Positions 1 through 10,160 of a DNA stretch of 64,000 nt are shown in pieces. Made by a program: the position numbers and the translations under genes. The number at the start of each line of letters is the position of its first letter. The first letter of the stretch is position 1. Source of the stretch: Nyssa sinensis (taxonomy: Eukaryota; Streptophyta; Magnoliopsida; Cornales; Nyssaceae). The notes under the pieces are model-generated. The model ran no database searches. It saw only the letters and a program-made list of their open reading frames with translations, and was not told the origin of the DNA. The stretch is taken from contig CM018038.1 in assembly GCA_008638375.1 (NCBI GenBank), positions 13,228,515-13,292,514 on the forward strand. The letters run 5' to 3'.

Positions 1-1480
1 ATAATTAATTTAACAAATAAATAATTAAATTTTAATAATTAAATGATATGGTCCCGCCCCATCTTATCGAGAAATTTAAACAAAATTGGAGAATAATTTT
101 TTAAACAGAATTAAAAAAGGAACCTCTACCTGAACCTGATCTGTTGCCATCCTTCCTTGTCACCTTAGCCACTTGGTCCGATGGCGCAACTGTCCATCTG
201 CACCCAAAACTCCAAACCCGGGAACAAGTTATCCACAAAAAATCAATGAAAGAAGTCCGTTTTTCACAGGAAAGTTTTAAATGTTTCAATTAAATTAATG
301 AATATTTTGGTCGACCCATATTTAAAATTTCTAAAGAAAGTGGCAACGTGCTGTCACAACCATTCAAGCAAAACCCAAAGTTTTCTTCCAAAGAAACACC
401 AAAATTTAAAATTAAAAGCCGACCAGCCAAAATTTAAGTAAAAAGGAATTCAGTGAATTGAATCATTCAAAACAATACCTCTCACCCGGATTGTAATCAA
501 GCTCAAGAGAGAATATTTTAGAAAGAGGAAGCGGTAAATGCTAGAGTACTGAGAAAGTGACAGAAAAAGCCTTCATTCATGGATTGTAATGCTAAAGATT
601 CCCTGGCGTTTAAGGTGGTGATAATACGGATATTTCGGTAGAGATCAAAGATTGGATTGGACCCAGGGAGCCATGCCCTCAAAATTTGAATATTATATAT
701 TTTTTATTTTAAATTTTATTAAAAAATTTAACAAAAATAGAACTTAGTTTTCTTATTTTTTTTCCTTAAATTTGAATATTTGCAATTTAACCTTTTTGTA
801 AATTTGAATATTATATTTTTTACATACAACTTATTTTGTAAGAATTTTTTAACAAAATAAGACTTAATCTTTCAATTGTTTATTTTTATTCATATAAGCT
901 TTTTAAATTTTAATACTTGCAACTTAACCCTCTTAACTAAAATTTCTAAATCCGTCAATGATCAAAACCATAAAGTATTTTGTTAACCACTTAGGTGGCG
1001 TCTATTTTTTCATTCACAATTTGTTTACATTTAAGGATTTCATAAAAAAGAGAAGAAATGAAGGAGAAGCGATGAAACATTATTTCATGTTTTGACTTAA
1101 AAATGAAAAATAAAAAAAGAAAAAAATTGAGGACGAGGAAGACGAAGAGGAAAGGCACTTAACCAATAAAATGGAAAGAAAAACCATGGAAATTAATAAT
1201 TACAAAGTTTCTGTCATTATTTTATAACTAGGGATTTACTTTTCTTCTTTTTTTCTTTTAATCCTTAGTAGTAAAAGAATTTTTTTTTTTTATTGAACCG
1301 ATAATTTGATTCATCTTAACATCTCAGTTAAAGGGGGACAGGAAGAAGAAAATGTATTATTGGTATGGAATTTGCATTGTACACAGGGTTAAAAGAGTAA
1401 AAATGCAATTTTCGTAAGCAATCCAATCAGAGGGAGAGGAATATTATAATTGTAATCTTATTAGATACCTTACCAGTGTG
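1..1480. other. AT-rich intergenic DNA upstream of the LRR gene
   Basis: No complete gene is visible. Positions about 110-290 are richer in G and C than the surroundings and open on the minus strand for 62 codons. Reading leftward, pyrimidine-rich sequence at about 480-660 could be a 5' leader, with splice-donor-like sites near 490 and 125. This could be the first exons of a gene running off the left edge, but nothing in the short peptide is recognisable. The rest is AT-rich and holds the tandem duplication listed separately. Confidence 0.4.
681..938. repeat. Imperfect tandem duplication, unit about 120-135 bp
   Basis: Two consecutive AT-rich units both open with AATTTGAATATTATAT and close with a related TTGCAAYTTAACCYT stretch (681-800 and 800-938). 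The copies have drifted clearly, so this is an old duplication. The words just to its left (near 665-680) resemble the ends of diffuse retroelement-like repeats seen elsewhere in the window. Confidence 0.5.
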
Positions 1481-1484
1481 ATAG

Positions 1485-1790
1485 TAATATATAAATATAT
1501 ACATTTCTTTTATATATATATATATATATATAAGGTTGGCTTAGACCGTGTTATATGCGTGTGTCCCCCGCCTGTCAACTATTTCTAGGCTCTTCTAGCC
1601 TTTCCTCCCCGACTCATTACCAAGTTCCAACCACTCTCTCATTCATATATACATATATACAAACACACACATACAAACACACACAGATTGAGTCTTGTTC
1701 TCTACGGACTGAACAAGGTTTATTGACGGAGAAGTAGAATTGTTATAGCTGTATCTCTCAATCTGGCACACTTTCACTTCAGCAGGTAAA
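1485..1790 (+). promoter_or_regulatory. Probable core promoter and leader start of the LRR gene
   Basis: A TATA-like stretch (TATATAAATATATAC, about 1487-1501) is followed by a pure TA microsatellite (1510-1532) and then C-rich leader-like DNA. The leader-like part ends at a consensus splice donor (CAG|GTAAAT, intron from 1786). The start of transcription is inferred to lie near 1530-1600. No transcript evidence is available. Confidence 0.4.
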
Positions 1791-2089
1791 TACCCACAAT
1801 TGAATTGTTTTTGGTTTGTTCGCAACTTCCTATTTGTGCCCCAAAGTTATTTATATTCGTTCAGAGTCTACTTAATGGATTTTATAAATAGCACTTCTGA
1901 AATCTACCTTCAACTGCTCGCAAAGGTTCTTTCCTCAAACTAATAAAAAAATTAGATTGTTTAAAAATAAATTTTTTAATTGTTTTGTTTTTCAAAACAG
2001 ATGGAAGGGTCTGTGTTTATAGTTTTAATGTGTTTCTGTATTTTCGTAATATGGGTTTGTTCTTTACCTTGTCCTTCATGTATTAGCAG
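1786..2089 (+). other. Probable 5' UTR intron of the LRR gene, with alternative acceptors
   Basis: The donor is at 1786 (GTAAAT). The best acceptor is the pyrimidine-preceded TTAGCAG ending at 2089. A second acceptor (AAAACAG) ends at 2000. Using the upstream acceptor would keep an ATG at 2001 that opens a 53-codon upstream ORF ending at 2162, rich in hydrophobic and Cys residues. Using 2089 removes that ATG. Which site is used cannot be decided from sequence alone. Confidence 0.4.
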
Positions 2090-2424
2090 GAAAGCTTTTG
2101 GAGAGAAGCTGCAGTTCGTATCACTCTGGACGGCCATCTATCGAAATCTTCTCAATTTTTGAGGTGGGTAGGAGACCAGGATACTTCCATTTCCGGTCAT
2201 CGTTCGCCGTCATCATTGAGCAATTGGGCTTTGCCATTGGTTTGGCTCTTGCCCATTGATTACGGCTAACTTTTGATTCAGTGTGAACTCTGCTTATCTT
2301 CTTTTTGTGGACTGTCAAAAGACAAATTTCAGCGATTAGTGATGTAAGAGCACAGAAAGGGGAAAGAAAAGGGACCATAGAAGAGTGAGTTGTTCTAGTT
2401 ATCTTTGTGAAACTATCATCTAAA

Positions 2425-4823
2425 ATGACAAAATTTAATTGCTTCTGTGCACCGATTGGCAGCAAGAAGAAAGATAAGGTGAGAATCATTTGCCCAAATG
2501 GTTTTCAATTTAATGGTTTTGTTTTGTATTTGTTGTTTGAGATTTAAACTACTTGGTTTGCTAACTTTCTTCACCTCCTCTCCTTGTACAAGGGATCTTT
2601 AAACACTGATGATTATAACAAGAAGCTTCAAACCTTGCAAGTGAGACTTGAAGGCCCCTTGAAATCCTCTGAAGCCAATGAGTTGAAATCAACTTCTTTC
2701 ACACTTCCGGTGCCCTTTAGCATCCCGGGGAGTTCTAGGTGTAAGGTCAAGGTAATGAGCCATGAGAGTCCCGTCAGAGGCGAAGCTGCTGAGGTAGCCT
2801 ATGAAGGCGAAGACGAGCAAGATGACATGATGTCACTGAAGCGGGATTATTCTGATTTTGATCTCCATGCCCGTGCTGCAGATTCAAATGAAGAAAATGA
2901 TCAATCAATGAACAAAAAGATGAATTTTTATGACTCATTTGATAGCGAGATAAATGATCAGGATGAGAATAAGACTGCGAAAGATGCTGAAGCGGGTATT
3001 GATATGATCCAAAGTGGGCATGTAAGTGATCCCGGGATTGGGAAGGCAGAGTTCTGGGCCTCGCCGAAGCTTATGCGCTCCTGTTCAAATCTGGAAACCA
3101 GGGACGTGCTCAAGAAGATAGCTGACCAGTTGCCTCTTTCAAAGTCTCATTCGTTTGAAGAATTGCAAAGATTAGCTGAGAGATTGAGGAAGGAAGTGCA
3201 ACCGGGAAACCCTGGCAGCCCGAGGTATGCAGTGTCGCATTGCAGTGCTGACAAAGTGATGTTGAAGAAGCATTCTTCGAGTCAAGTGTTACCATCTCGG
3301 AGCAGAAGGTTGTGGTGGAAATTGTTCCTCTGGAGCCACAGGAACTTGCATGCACCGTGGATTGCAAAGCCACAGACGCGTGCTGTCAAGCCTGCTTTCA
3401 ACCAGCAAGGTGGATACTCTTCAGATACTCTGGAACCAAACAGATATTTGGAGTTGTGCAAGTTGGAATCACCTGGATCTTTTACCGGAGAATTGTTGAA
3501 CAGGGCCAACAACAAAAATGACAACCAGAGCTGGGATGGTTTTAATGCTGGAGTTTCTAGTCTCTGGCCACAGAACCAGTGGGTTGCTTTCCCTACAGAA
3601 TCATCGTTTACGAGAGTGGATGAGTGGGTGAAAGAACTTGCAACCCAACGTCCACTCTCAGTTAATGATGATGACACCAATGAGGGCGGAATTGTTTTCC
3701 CACCCTCTCCTGACACTGGCAAATCACCAGCAAGAAGCACATCTCACTTGTCTCAGCATCCAAGTATGAATCTTCCGGAGGAGATTCTACATGCCAACAA
3801 TGTCATCCAGTCTCTGAATTCTTCCTCAACGGTGGCTCACATCTCGGGTATCGGATTAAAAGTTATCCCTGCCATTTCACGCTTCTCGAGTCTTCGATCT
3901 GTCAACTTATCAAGCAACTCAATAGGTGTGTAATCAAACAAATAATTGTAGATAGTGATTTATGAATATGGATGGTACTAACTAGACTCTGCTCAATTGT
4001 CTTCTCCCAATTTGCAGTACATATTGCACCTGGGTATCTGCCGAAGGGTCTTCACACACTCAACTTGTCCAGAAACAAGATCCACTCTATTGAAGGCTTT
4101 AGAGAATTAACTCGGTTGCGGGTACTGGATCTCAGTTACAACCGAATCTCTCGAATTGGGCAAGGTAAATATATCTTTTGTAACCGTGATATTGTATTCA
4201 AATTCTTTTTGATTCCCTGGGGAAAATAGTTTTAGACAGAACACTCTTTTAACTGATTTTACATAACTAATTGAGCACCCTGGCTTCAAATGGAATCAGG
4301 GTTGTCAAACTGTACACTTATCAAGGAGCTCTACCTTGCCGGGAACAAGATCAGTGATGTTGAGGGGCTGCACAGGCTTTTGAAGCTAACTGTTCTAGAC
4401 TTGAGCTTCAACAAGATTACTACGGCAAAAGCACTTGGCCAGCTCGTGGCTAACTACAACTCCCTGTTAGCTCTGAATCTGTTGGGGAATCCAATCCAGA
4501 GCAATATGAGTGATGACCAACTGCGAAAGGCAGTTCAAAGTCTTCTCTCCAAGCTAGCATACCTCAACAAACAGCCAATCAATCCGCAGAAGGCACGGGA
4601 GATGGCAACAGAAAGCATTGCAAAAGCTGCACTTGGGAACAGCGGTTTGGGCTCCCGTAGAAAAACATCAAAAAGGTTGAGCCAAGGTGGATCATTTTCC
4701 TCCAGTGGACATAAAAGTGGTGCCAATGTGGTACAGAAGAGCAGGCACAGGTCAAAAAGCCGAACCCACCACCATTCACCCTTAAAGATCAATTCATCTG
4801 CAGTTGCATCTTCATCCCGTTAG
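2425..4823 (+). CDS. Leucine-rich repeat protein, outer arm dynein light chain 1-like (plant family)
   Basis: Coding exons are 2425-2478, 2593-3925, 4018-4164 and 4300-4823, all with GT-AG introns and phases that join without a break: 685 residues. The first exon encodes a short N-terminus with two close Cys (MTKFNCFCAPIG), possibly a lipid-anchoring site (inference). Residues 19-430 are acidic, Ser-rich and probably disordered. From about residue 430 to 600 there are repeats of the SDS22-like LRR type (LxxLxLSxNxI), for example LHTLNLSRNKI, LRVLDLSYNRI, IKELYLAGNKI and LTVLDLSFNKI. The C-terminus (about 620-685) is basic and Ser/Arg/His-rich. The axonemal name is inherited from algal and animal LRR proteins. 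Flowering plants lack motile cilia, so the plant protein is better read as an LRR scaffold of unknown partner. As I recall, the Arabidopsis counterpart is At1g78230, next to QUA2, which matches the layout here. Confidence 0.9.
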
Positions 4824-5040
4824 ATGTTTTCCCATTCTTGGATAATTACCTCGAGAGTTCAAGGTAAACCTTTGAAGAAGTATTACTCTGTTTTCGTTTT
4901 GACATTGGAATTCAGTTTGGAAGCCATTTGGTTCAATTTTGTGTTCGGTTATTGTGTAACAATGCAGTGTTAATATGTCTAGTTCAATAGAGATATGAAA
5001 TATGAACAACATAAGATTCACATTTTGATTGGATTTCATT
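4824..5040 (+). other. 3' UTR of the LRR gene (approximate)
   Basis: T- and A-rich non-coding sequence follows the stop codon, with a TTGTGT-rich stretch near 4940-4960 and AATATG-like words before 5000, typical of plant 3' ends. The exact polyadenylation site cannot be fixed. Confidence 0.35.
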
Positions 5041-5103
5041 GTTCAGCTGAATCGAACTAACCCCCAAAAAAGTACTTACTCCCCCAAAAATTTGTCGAAC
5101 CTT

Positions 5104-5108
5104 GTTGG
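5104..5108. repeat. Left target-site duplication (GTTGG) of the Copia element
   Basis: Five bases immediately outside the LTR, repeated exactly at 8185-8189. Five-bp duplications are normal for Copia integrase. Confidence 0.9.
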
Positions 5109-5338
5109 TGTCAAAAAATGAGTCCTTTTCATATATCTTTTCAGGAACGAATACAATTATATATATATGAACAAAGAGAAAGTTTAAGAAGTTATATTAG
5201 GCTGTACACTTTCTAAGGCTAAGTGGGCTATATTAGGTTGTACACTTTCTAAGCTAATATCAAGATTGACCCTTGAAAGAAGGGATATTGATCCTACAAT
5301 TTCTCCAATCGGTTCTTCATTGACAACTCAAGCCAACA
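5109..5338 (-). repeat. 3' LTR of the Copia element
   Basis: 230 bp, matching 7949-8184 along its whole length with scattered substitutions and a few short indels. It contains a short internally repeated motif (ATATTAGGYTGTACRCTTTC, two copies). Confidence 0.9.
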
Positions 5339-5349
5339 CTCCCCCTCAA
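5339..5349 (-). promoter_or_regulatory. Polypurine tract of the Copia element
   Basis: TTGAGGGGGAG on the minus strand abuts the 3' LTR. This is the expected primer for plus-strand DNA synthesis. Confidence 0.85.
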
Positions 5350-6951
5350 GTTGGTGCATACATGTCTCCAATGCGCAACTTATCAAGTGAGTTGTAGAAG
5401 ATTTTTCTAGAAATAGCCTTTGTAAGTATATTTGCGAGTTGGTCTTCAGATTTAAAAAATGGAAATCGAATTATCTTGGCTTCGAGATTTTGTTTGATGA
5501 AATGTTGATCCACCTTAATGTGTTTAGTACGATCATGTTGGACTGGATTATGAGAAATATCAATAACCGCCTTGTTATCACAGAACAAGTTCATTTTGGA
5601 GTTAGGAGCAAATCCAATCTCAGTTAGCAACCTTTTAAGCCAAAGAAGTTCACAAAGACCTTTGGCCATTCCTCTGAACTCAGCTTCAGCACTGGATAAT
5701 GCCATTACCTTTTGTTTCTTGCTCCTTCATGTAACCAGATTGCCTCCTACGAAGGTAAAGTAGCCTGATGTGGACTTCCTGTTCGAAATATTCCCTGCCC
5801 AATCTGCATCTGTATGACCATTAATATTTAGATGATTATTCTTGGATAACATAAACCATTTTTCAGGAGAGGACTTTAAATAGCGAAGAATCTGAATTAC
5901 TGCATCCATATGATCCTCACTAGGACAGTGCATAAATTGACTCACTATGCTTACAGCATAAGCGATATCTAGGTGGAGTATGAGATAAATATATTAGCTT
6001 ACCAACTAATCTTTGATACCTCTCTTTATTAGTTGGTACCTGATCTGAACCCTCTCCAAGTTTATGATTCTGAACAATTGGAGTATCAGCTGGCTTACAG
6101 TCTAGTAATCCCACTTTTGACAACAAATCTAGCACATATTTCCTTTGAGAAAGAAATATCCCTTGTCTTGATTTAGCTACCTCCATTCCAAAAAAATATT
6201 TGAGTTCTTCAGGATTCTTCATTTCAAATTCGGTTGCATCTAGGAACAAGAACTTCATATAACTAAATGACAGATGCCCCAAACGATGATGCCATAGCCA
6301 AATCTGTCTCGCCTTGACTCTAGTCGTGTGTTGCACATTATTAGCTTTACCAGGACTGAAATCATCCATGTAATACAACTCCCCCCCCCCCCCTCTCTTA
6401 GTACCACGCCCAATGATCTCTTTGGTGAGAATATCCTGAAGAAGACAAAAGGTAGGATAGATTAGTACAACACAATTTAGTTCCTCAGTAGCTTGACCTA
6501 CAGACATCAATTTATTTGAGAGAGATGGAACTAGTAAAGTATTAGATAAAGAGAGTGAGGGAGATAAAGCAACAGCTCTAGCCCTTGTAACTAGATATGT
6601 GACCCCATTAGCATTAGCAATACTCGTTCGCCTTGGTTGAGTGATTTGGATAAAGTCATTTGAATTGAATGTCATGTGATCAGTTGCCCCTAAGTCAATT
6701 ATCCTATCACTGTAATCGCTCTGGTTAGAACTAAGTAATGTGTAACCACAGTTACCTTGATCATTGAGAGTAGTCGGATCATTTGAAGGTTCTACTTGTG
6801 AAATGAAAGATAATTGAGTTTCTGCAGTTACCAAAGCAGCCCGACCTGAGCCTTCATTGGAGGTAGCTTCACGGTGTTTTCGTGCCTTGAGTTCGTTCCA
6901 CCATTTTGGGTACCCATGTAACTTAAAACAAGTTTCAAGGGTATGTTTCAT
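5346..6951 (-). pseudogene. Copia pol remnant: protease-like, GAG-pre-integrase, C-terminal RT and RNase H
   Basis: Reading on the minus strand from 6951, the frame carries a protease-like site DLGATDHMT (family consensus DSGA; the Ser is replaced by Leu), then LWHHRLGHLSF of the GAG-pre-integrase domain. It then passes at about 6240 straight into ELKYFFGMEV and SQRKYVLDLL, which belong to the C-terminal half of Copia reverse transcriptase. The catalytic integrase domain and the YVDD-type active-site region are absent. A frameshift near 5990 separates this from the RNase H part, which keeps HTDADWAG and ALSSAEAEFRGM and ends at a stop at 5346. Loss of whole domains plus frameshifts shows it is non-functional. 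Confidence 0.85.
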
Positions 6952-7740
6952 GTTCTCATAATGAGTACATCCCCCTTATTCCGATTGTACCTTTGCCTTG
7001 AAGGTTGTATTCGACTTTCCACTACTCGTAGAGGGAGACCCGTTTTTGGACATCTGGAGTGAAGGTGACTTTTGTTGCCCCATCTTGACTCCTATAAAAG
7101 CCATAACAGCGCCAGTTGTAGTTTCCATGCCTATTATCATCACCACCTGTCTAATATCCTCCCGTCGAACGTGAGCATAGGCTTGTTCTAGTGTAGGGAA
7201 CAGTCATAACTGTAGCACATCAGTCCGAATCTTATCCAAGCGATCATCCAATCCATCAAGAAAAATATAGACTTTATCTTCTTGTAGGATTGAATTGTAT
7301 TTCTGTATATCAACAACACACTTCATTGGGTTAGGACGTCGGAAATCGATTTCTCTCCACAAGCCTTGAAGATCATTGTAATATTTTTCAATGGACCTTC
7401 CTGTTTGTCTCATTCTAGTCACTCGTCTTTTTAGATCATACACTTGGGAGGTGTCAGTTCCATCGAAATAAGTCGTAGCAATAGAATCCCATACCCAATG
7501 GAGTTGGAAAGCAAATGAAATTGCTGATCAAGGGCGGGTCCATAGAGTTGATTAGCCACCCCTTTACAATTGCATTTTCGGTTGTCCATTTTTGGAAAGT
7601 TCGGTCTGTTGGTTGAGGCTGTGGAAAGTCTCCATTGATATACCCCAATTTGTCTTTGCTAGAGATAAACATCTCAACAACTTTGGACCATAATGCATAG
7701 TTGGTGCCATCCAACTTAATGCCAATCTATGCAGTGGAAG
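6952..7740 (-). pseudogene. Copia gag remnant
   Basis: Minus-strand frames carry the plant Copia gag start DGTNYALWSKVVEMF (within 7454-7714) and, in another frame, RMRQTGRSIEKYYNDLQGLW and FLDGLDDRLDKIRTDV (7204-7443). A frameshift lies near 7450-7490 and a stop at about 7201. Downstream, toward 6970, a zinc-knuckle-like segment keeps the His and the last Cys (CFKLHGYP) but has CTHY where CxxC is expected. The family role is nucleocapsid formation. Confidence 0.8.
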
Positions 7741-7936
7741 AGTCGTAGTTTGGTGTGTGGATTTGGGTTTGATTTTTGGTCAAGACTTCCGTCATTCTTG
7801 CTGTCAAATTTTCTAAGATGGAGTCAGTAGAGTGTCTCCCATGTTGCACCACATCGGTTGGTTCCACCATAGTTTTCGATCATTTCTGAGTTTTTTTCTG
7901 GTCAAGGTTTGGTTGCAGCAGAAATCCTAGGATCTT

Positions 7937-7948
7937 GCTCTGATACCA
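7937..7948 (-). promoter_or_regulatory. Primer-binding site of the Copia element
   Basis: TGGTATCAGAGC on the minus strand directly follows the 5' LTR. It is the classic plant Copia site complementary to initiator tRNA-Met. Confidence 0.92.
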
Positions 7949-8184
7949 TGTCAAAAAAGGAGTCCTTTTGTTCATATATTTTTTCAGGAATGAATACAAT
8001 TATATATATGAATAAAGAGAAAGTTTAAGAAGCTATATTAGGCTGTACGCTTTCTAAGGCTAATATCGTAGACTATATTAGGCTGTATGCTTTCTAAGGT
8101 TAATATTGTGGTTGACCCTTGAAAGAAGGGATACTGATCCCACAATTTCTCCAATCGGTTCTTCATTGACAACTCACGCCAACA
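7949..8184 (-). repeat. 5' LTR of the Copia element
   Basis: 236 bp, begins TGTTGGCGTGAG and ends TTTTTTGACA on the element strand. It pairs with 5109-5338. Confidence 0.9.
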
Positions 8185-8266
8185 GTTGGGGCTTCGATGC
8201 GATTGGTCTACCTTGGGAATGCGTGAAGGGTCTAGTTTAATTTTAGATGAGATATGAAATGGTAGG

Positions 8267-10155
8267 TATCACAGGGTAATTTTCTTAAATACAGAAAATT
8301 GAGGCCAAGTCCATGATGGCGTTGTCTCTACAACCACCTACTCAATAACTACACACAAAGCACATGAATTACAGGGAAAAGCAAAAATTTTTATTCAAAC
8401 AACTCTTTTTGAATGCAAAGGGCACTCTGAAATCCACCAAGGCTTACAATAACACTAGGCACTGTACTTTACAAAACTCTCTGGCTAACTAACCAATTAT
8501 TCTTACTCTCTGCCAAACACTAGCATATATGCACACACATACACATATATATAGACACATTACAGCAACATATACAAACACAAAAGCCCTAGACTAATGT
8601 CACTTATCCCTAAGCAGTTGTGTGTGATAGCTGCTTGTCTCTGGCATAGCCACCTCGCCCAGGCAGTTTTGCCATTCCTTTTCTGATGATGCCACCTGTG
8701 TTGTCGCAGTTACAGGAACCCTCTGTCTTGCTGCCATCTATGCGTAGCAATTGTGCAAGCTGCCTGTCTTGCTATAACCATTGTAACTTGTCCTTGCAGT
8801 TGCCCTCCTCAACTGCAACAGCAACCGTGATCTGCTTTGCTCCCCATGATCACAACAGTCTAAGAAGTACGGATATGGAAACAAGACATGGATATGCAAA
8901 CATGTCATTACTTTAAAAAGTAGGATATAGACACGTTGAATATATATAAATTTTTTAGATTATCATAAAATAAAAATTTATTGTTATTTCAATTAAAATT
9001 GAAATAAAAACACACATATCACAAGAATTTTATTAAGATATTAAAATAACAAAATCACTAATAAAAATTCTAGAATTGCTTCAATTAACTATCAACATTC
9101 ATGAATCAAGACTAAATATTTCATAGAATATATATATATGTGTGTGTGTAACCAAAAAAAGAAACAAGGAGAAAAAGATAAAGAAAAGAAGAAAAAAAAA
9201 TGTGTCCATAATGTGTCAGAAATTTAGAAAAAATAAAAAAATTTGGACATTTTTTTCACGTATCCGACACGTGTCTGTATTAGACACAGACGCATAAGCC
9301 AAAATAGAGTGTCCGTGCTTCATAAACAGAAATTGTGCCACGTGTGACTACCATTACATCAACTGCCATGTGATGAGTCATGCACCACATAAGTCCATGT
9401 CAACCAACCTAACCACATCAGTCAGCCATGTCTGAAGCCAACCCATATTTCCCACAAACTTGGAGGATGTCATATCCATGACACCTCCAACTGTTGCCAC
9501 ATGTCTGAGCCACAACTCATGGCCACGTTGTCTTAACTCAACCTTGTCAAAGCCAACAACTGAACCAACTCTGGTGTACATAGACTTGCCCACTGGTGCC
9601 CAATGCGTACACCCATGCCAACTCTGCTCAATCGAGTCACTAGCATGCTAGGGTTGCACTCATGCCATGCCTATGCTACCAGCAACATTAACCCACTTTG
9701 AGCATCAAGGTTCCATCCAAGTCAAGCACACGAGTTCAACTAACAGTACAACCCCATACATCACCCCATTTTAACTAGTACCGATTAAGCCACACCGACG
9801 GGGCCTTGGGTTTGGGCAAGCTATGCCGCCCACAACTTGACCTTGACATGCCTCCCTCATGCCTTGGTGTGGGTGAGAGACTCGCAACCCCTGTATATGT
9901 TAAAGTAACAATCCCTAAGTTGTCAGGAGGAGACATCCTCTCTAGATTTCTGACCATGCCAATTTTGTTGTAAGGACCTAGCCCTCCCCTATATATCTGA
10001 ACCCAGACTTACTGCTTTGACCGGAACAACCATAACTCTGCTCAAAATCTGTTGGACACCCAAATAAATTGTTGCTAGCCACCAAAGTGCTATGTCTGGC
10101 TACAAGATGCCATCAAGACATGTCACGGTCCATCTCAAATAGTTAGGGTCTGACA
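8267..10155 (-). mobile_element. Probable solo LTR, Ty3/Gypsy-like
   Basis: On the minus strand the unit opens TGTCAGACCCTAAC at 10155 and closes CCCTGTGATA at 8267. The last two bases would be CA in a standard LTR, so TA implies one mutation. GTAGG flanks both ends (8262-8266 and 10156-10160), as expected for a 5-bp target duplication. No retroelement coding frame is visible inside, and A-rich poly(A)-signal-like words lie near the 8370-8400 end. It carries a nested inverted-repeat element at 8864-9321. Its length without that insert is about 1.43 kb. The family assignment is inferred from the overall look of the sequence, not from a domain. Confidence 0.5.
8864..9321. mobile_element. Nested non-autonomous DNA transposon-like element
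   Basis: A 458-bp segment is bounded by inverted ends GAAGTACGGATAT (left) and the reverse complement GAAGCACGGACAC (right). It is very AT-rich inside (8940-9240) apart from a GC-rich patch (about 9258-9290) with CCGACACGTGTC-like words. Its composition differs sharply from the surrounding LTR. There is no coding capacity. No clear target duplication was found, so the superfamily is open. Confidence 0.5.
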
Positions 10156-10160
10156 GTAGG

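Larger units (their letters stand above)
5109..8184 (-). mobile_element. Internally deleted Ty1/Copia LTR retrotransposon with intact termini
   Basis: A 3.08-kb element on the minus strand. It has two similar LTRs (5109-5338 and 7949-8184) starting TGTTGGC and ending TTGACA on the element strand. A 12-nt primer site TGGTATCAGAGC lies directly inside the 5' LTR, and a polypurine tract TTGAGGGGGAG directly inside the 3' LTR. Perfect 5-bp target duplications GTTGG flank it at 5104-5108 and 8185-8189. The inside runs gag, zinc-knuckle region, protease-like region and GAG-pre-integrase motif, then jumps directly to the C-terminal reverse transcriptase and RNase H parts. Integrase and most of the reverse transcriptase are missing, and several frameshifts are present, so the copy is defective. 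By hand alignment the LTRs differ at very roughly 7% of positions plus small indels, so the insertion is not very recent. Confidence 0.93.

Noticed and set aside
3110..3740. Long minus-strand and second-frame plus ORFs inside the LRR gene
   Set aside because: They overlap the well-supported coding exon in other frames and have no recognisable features.
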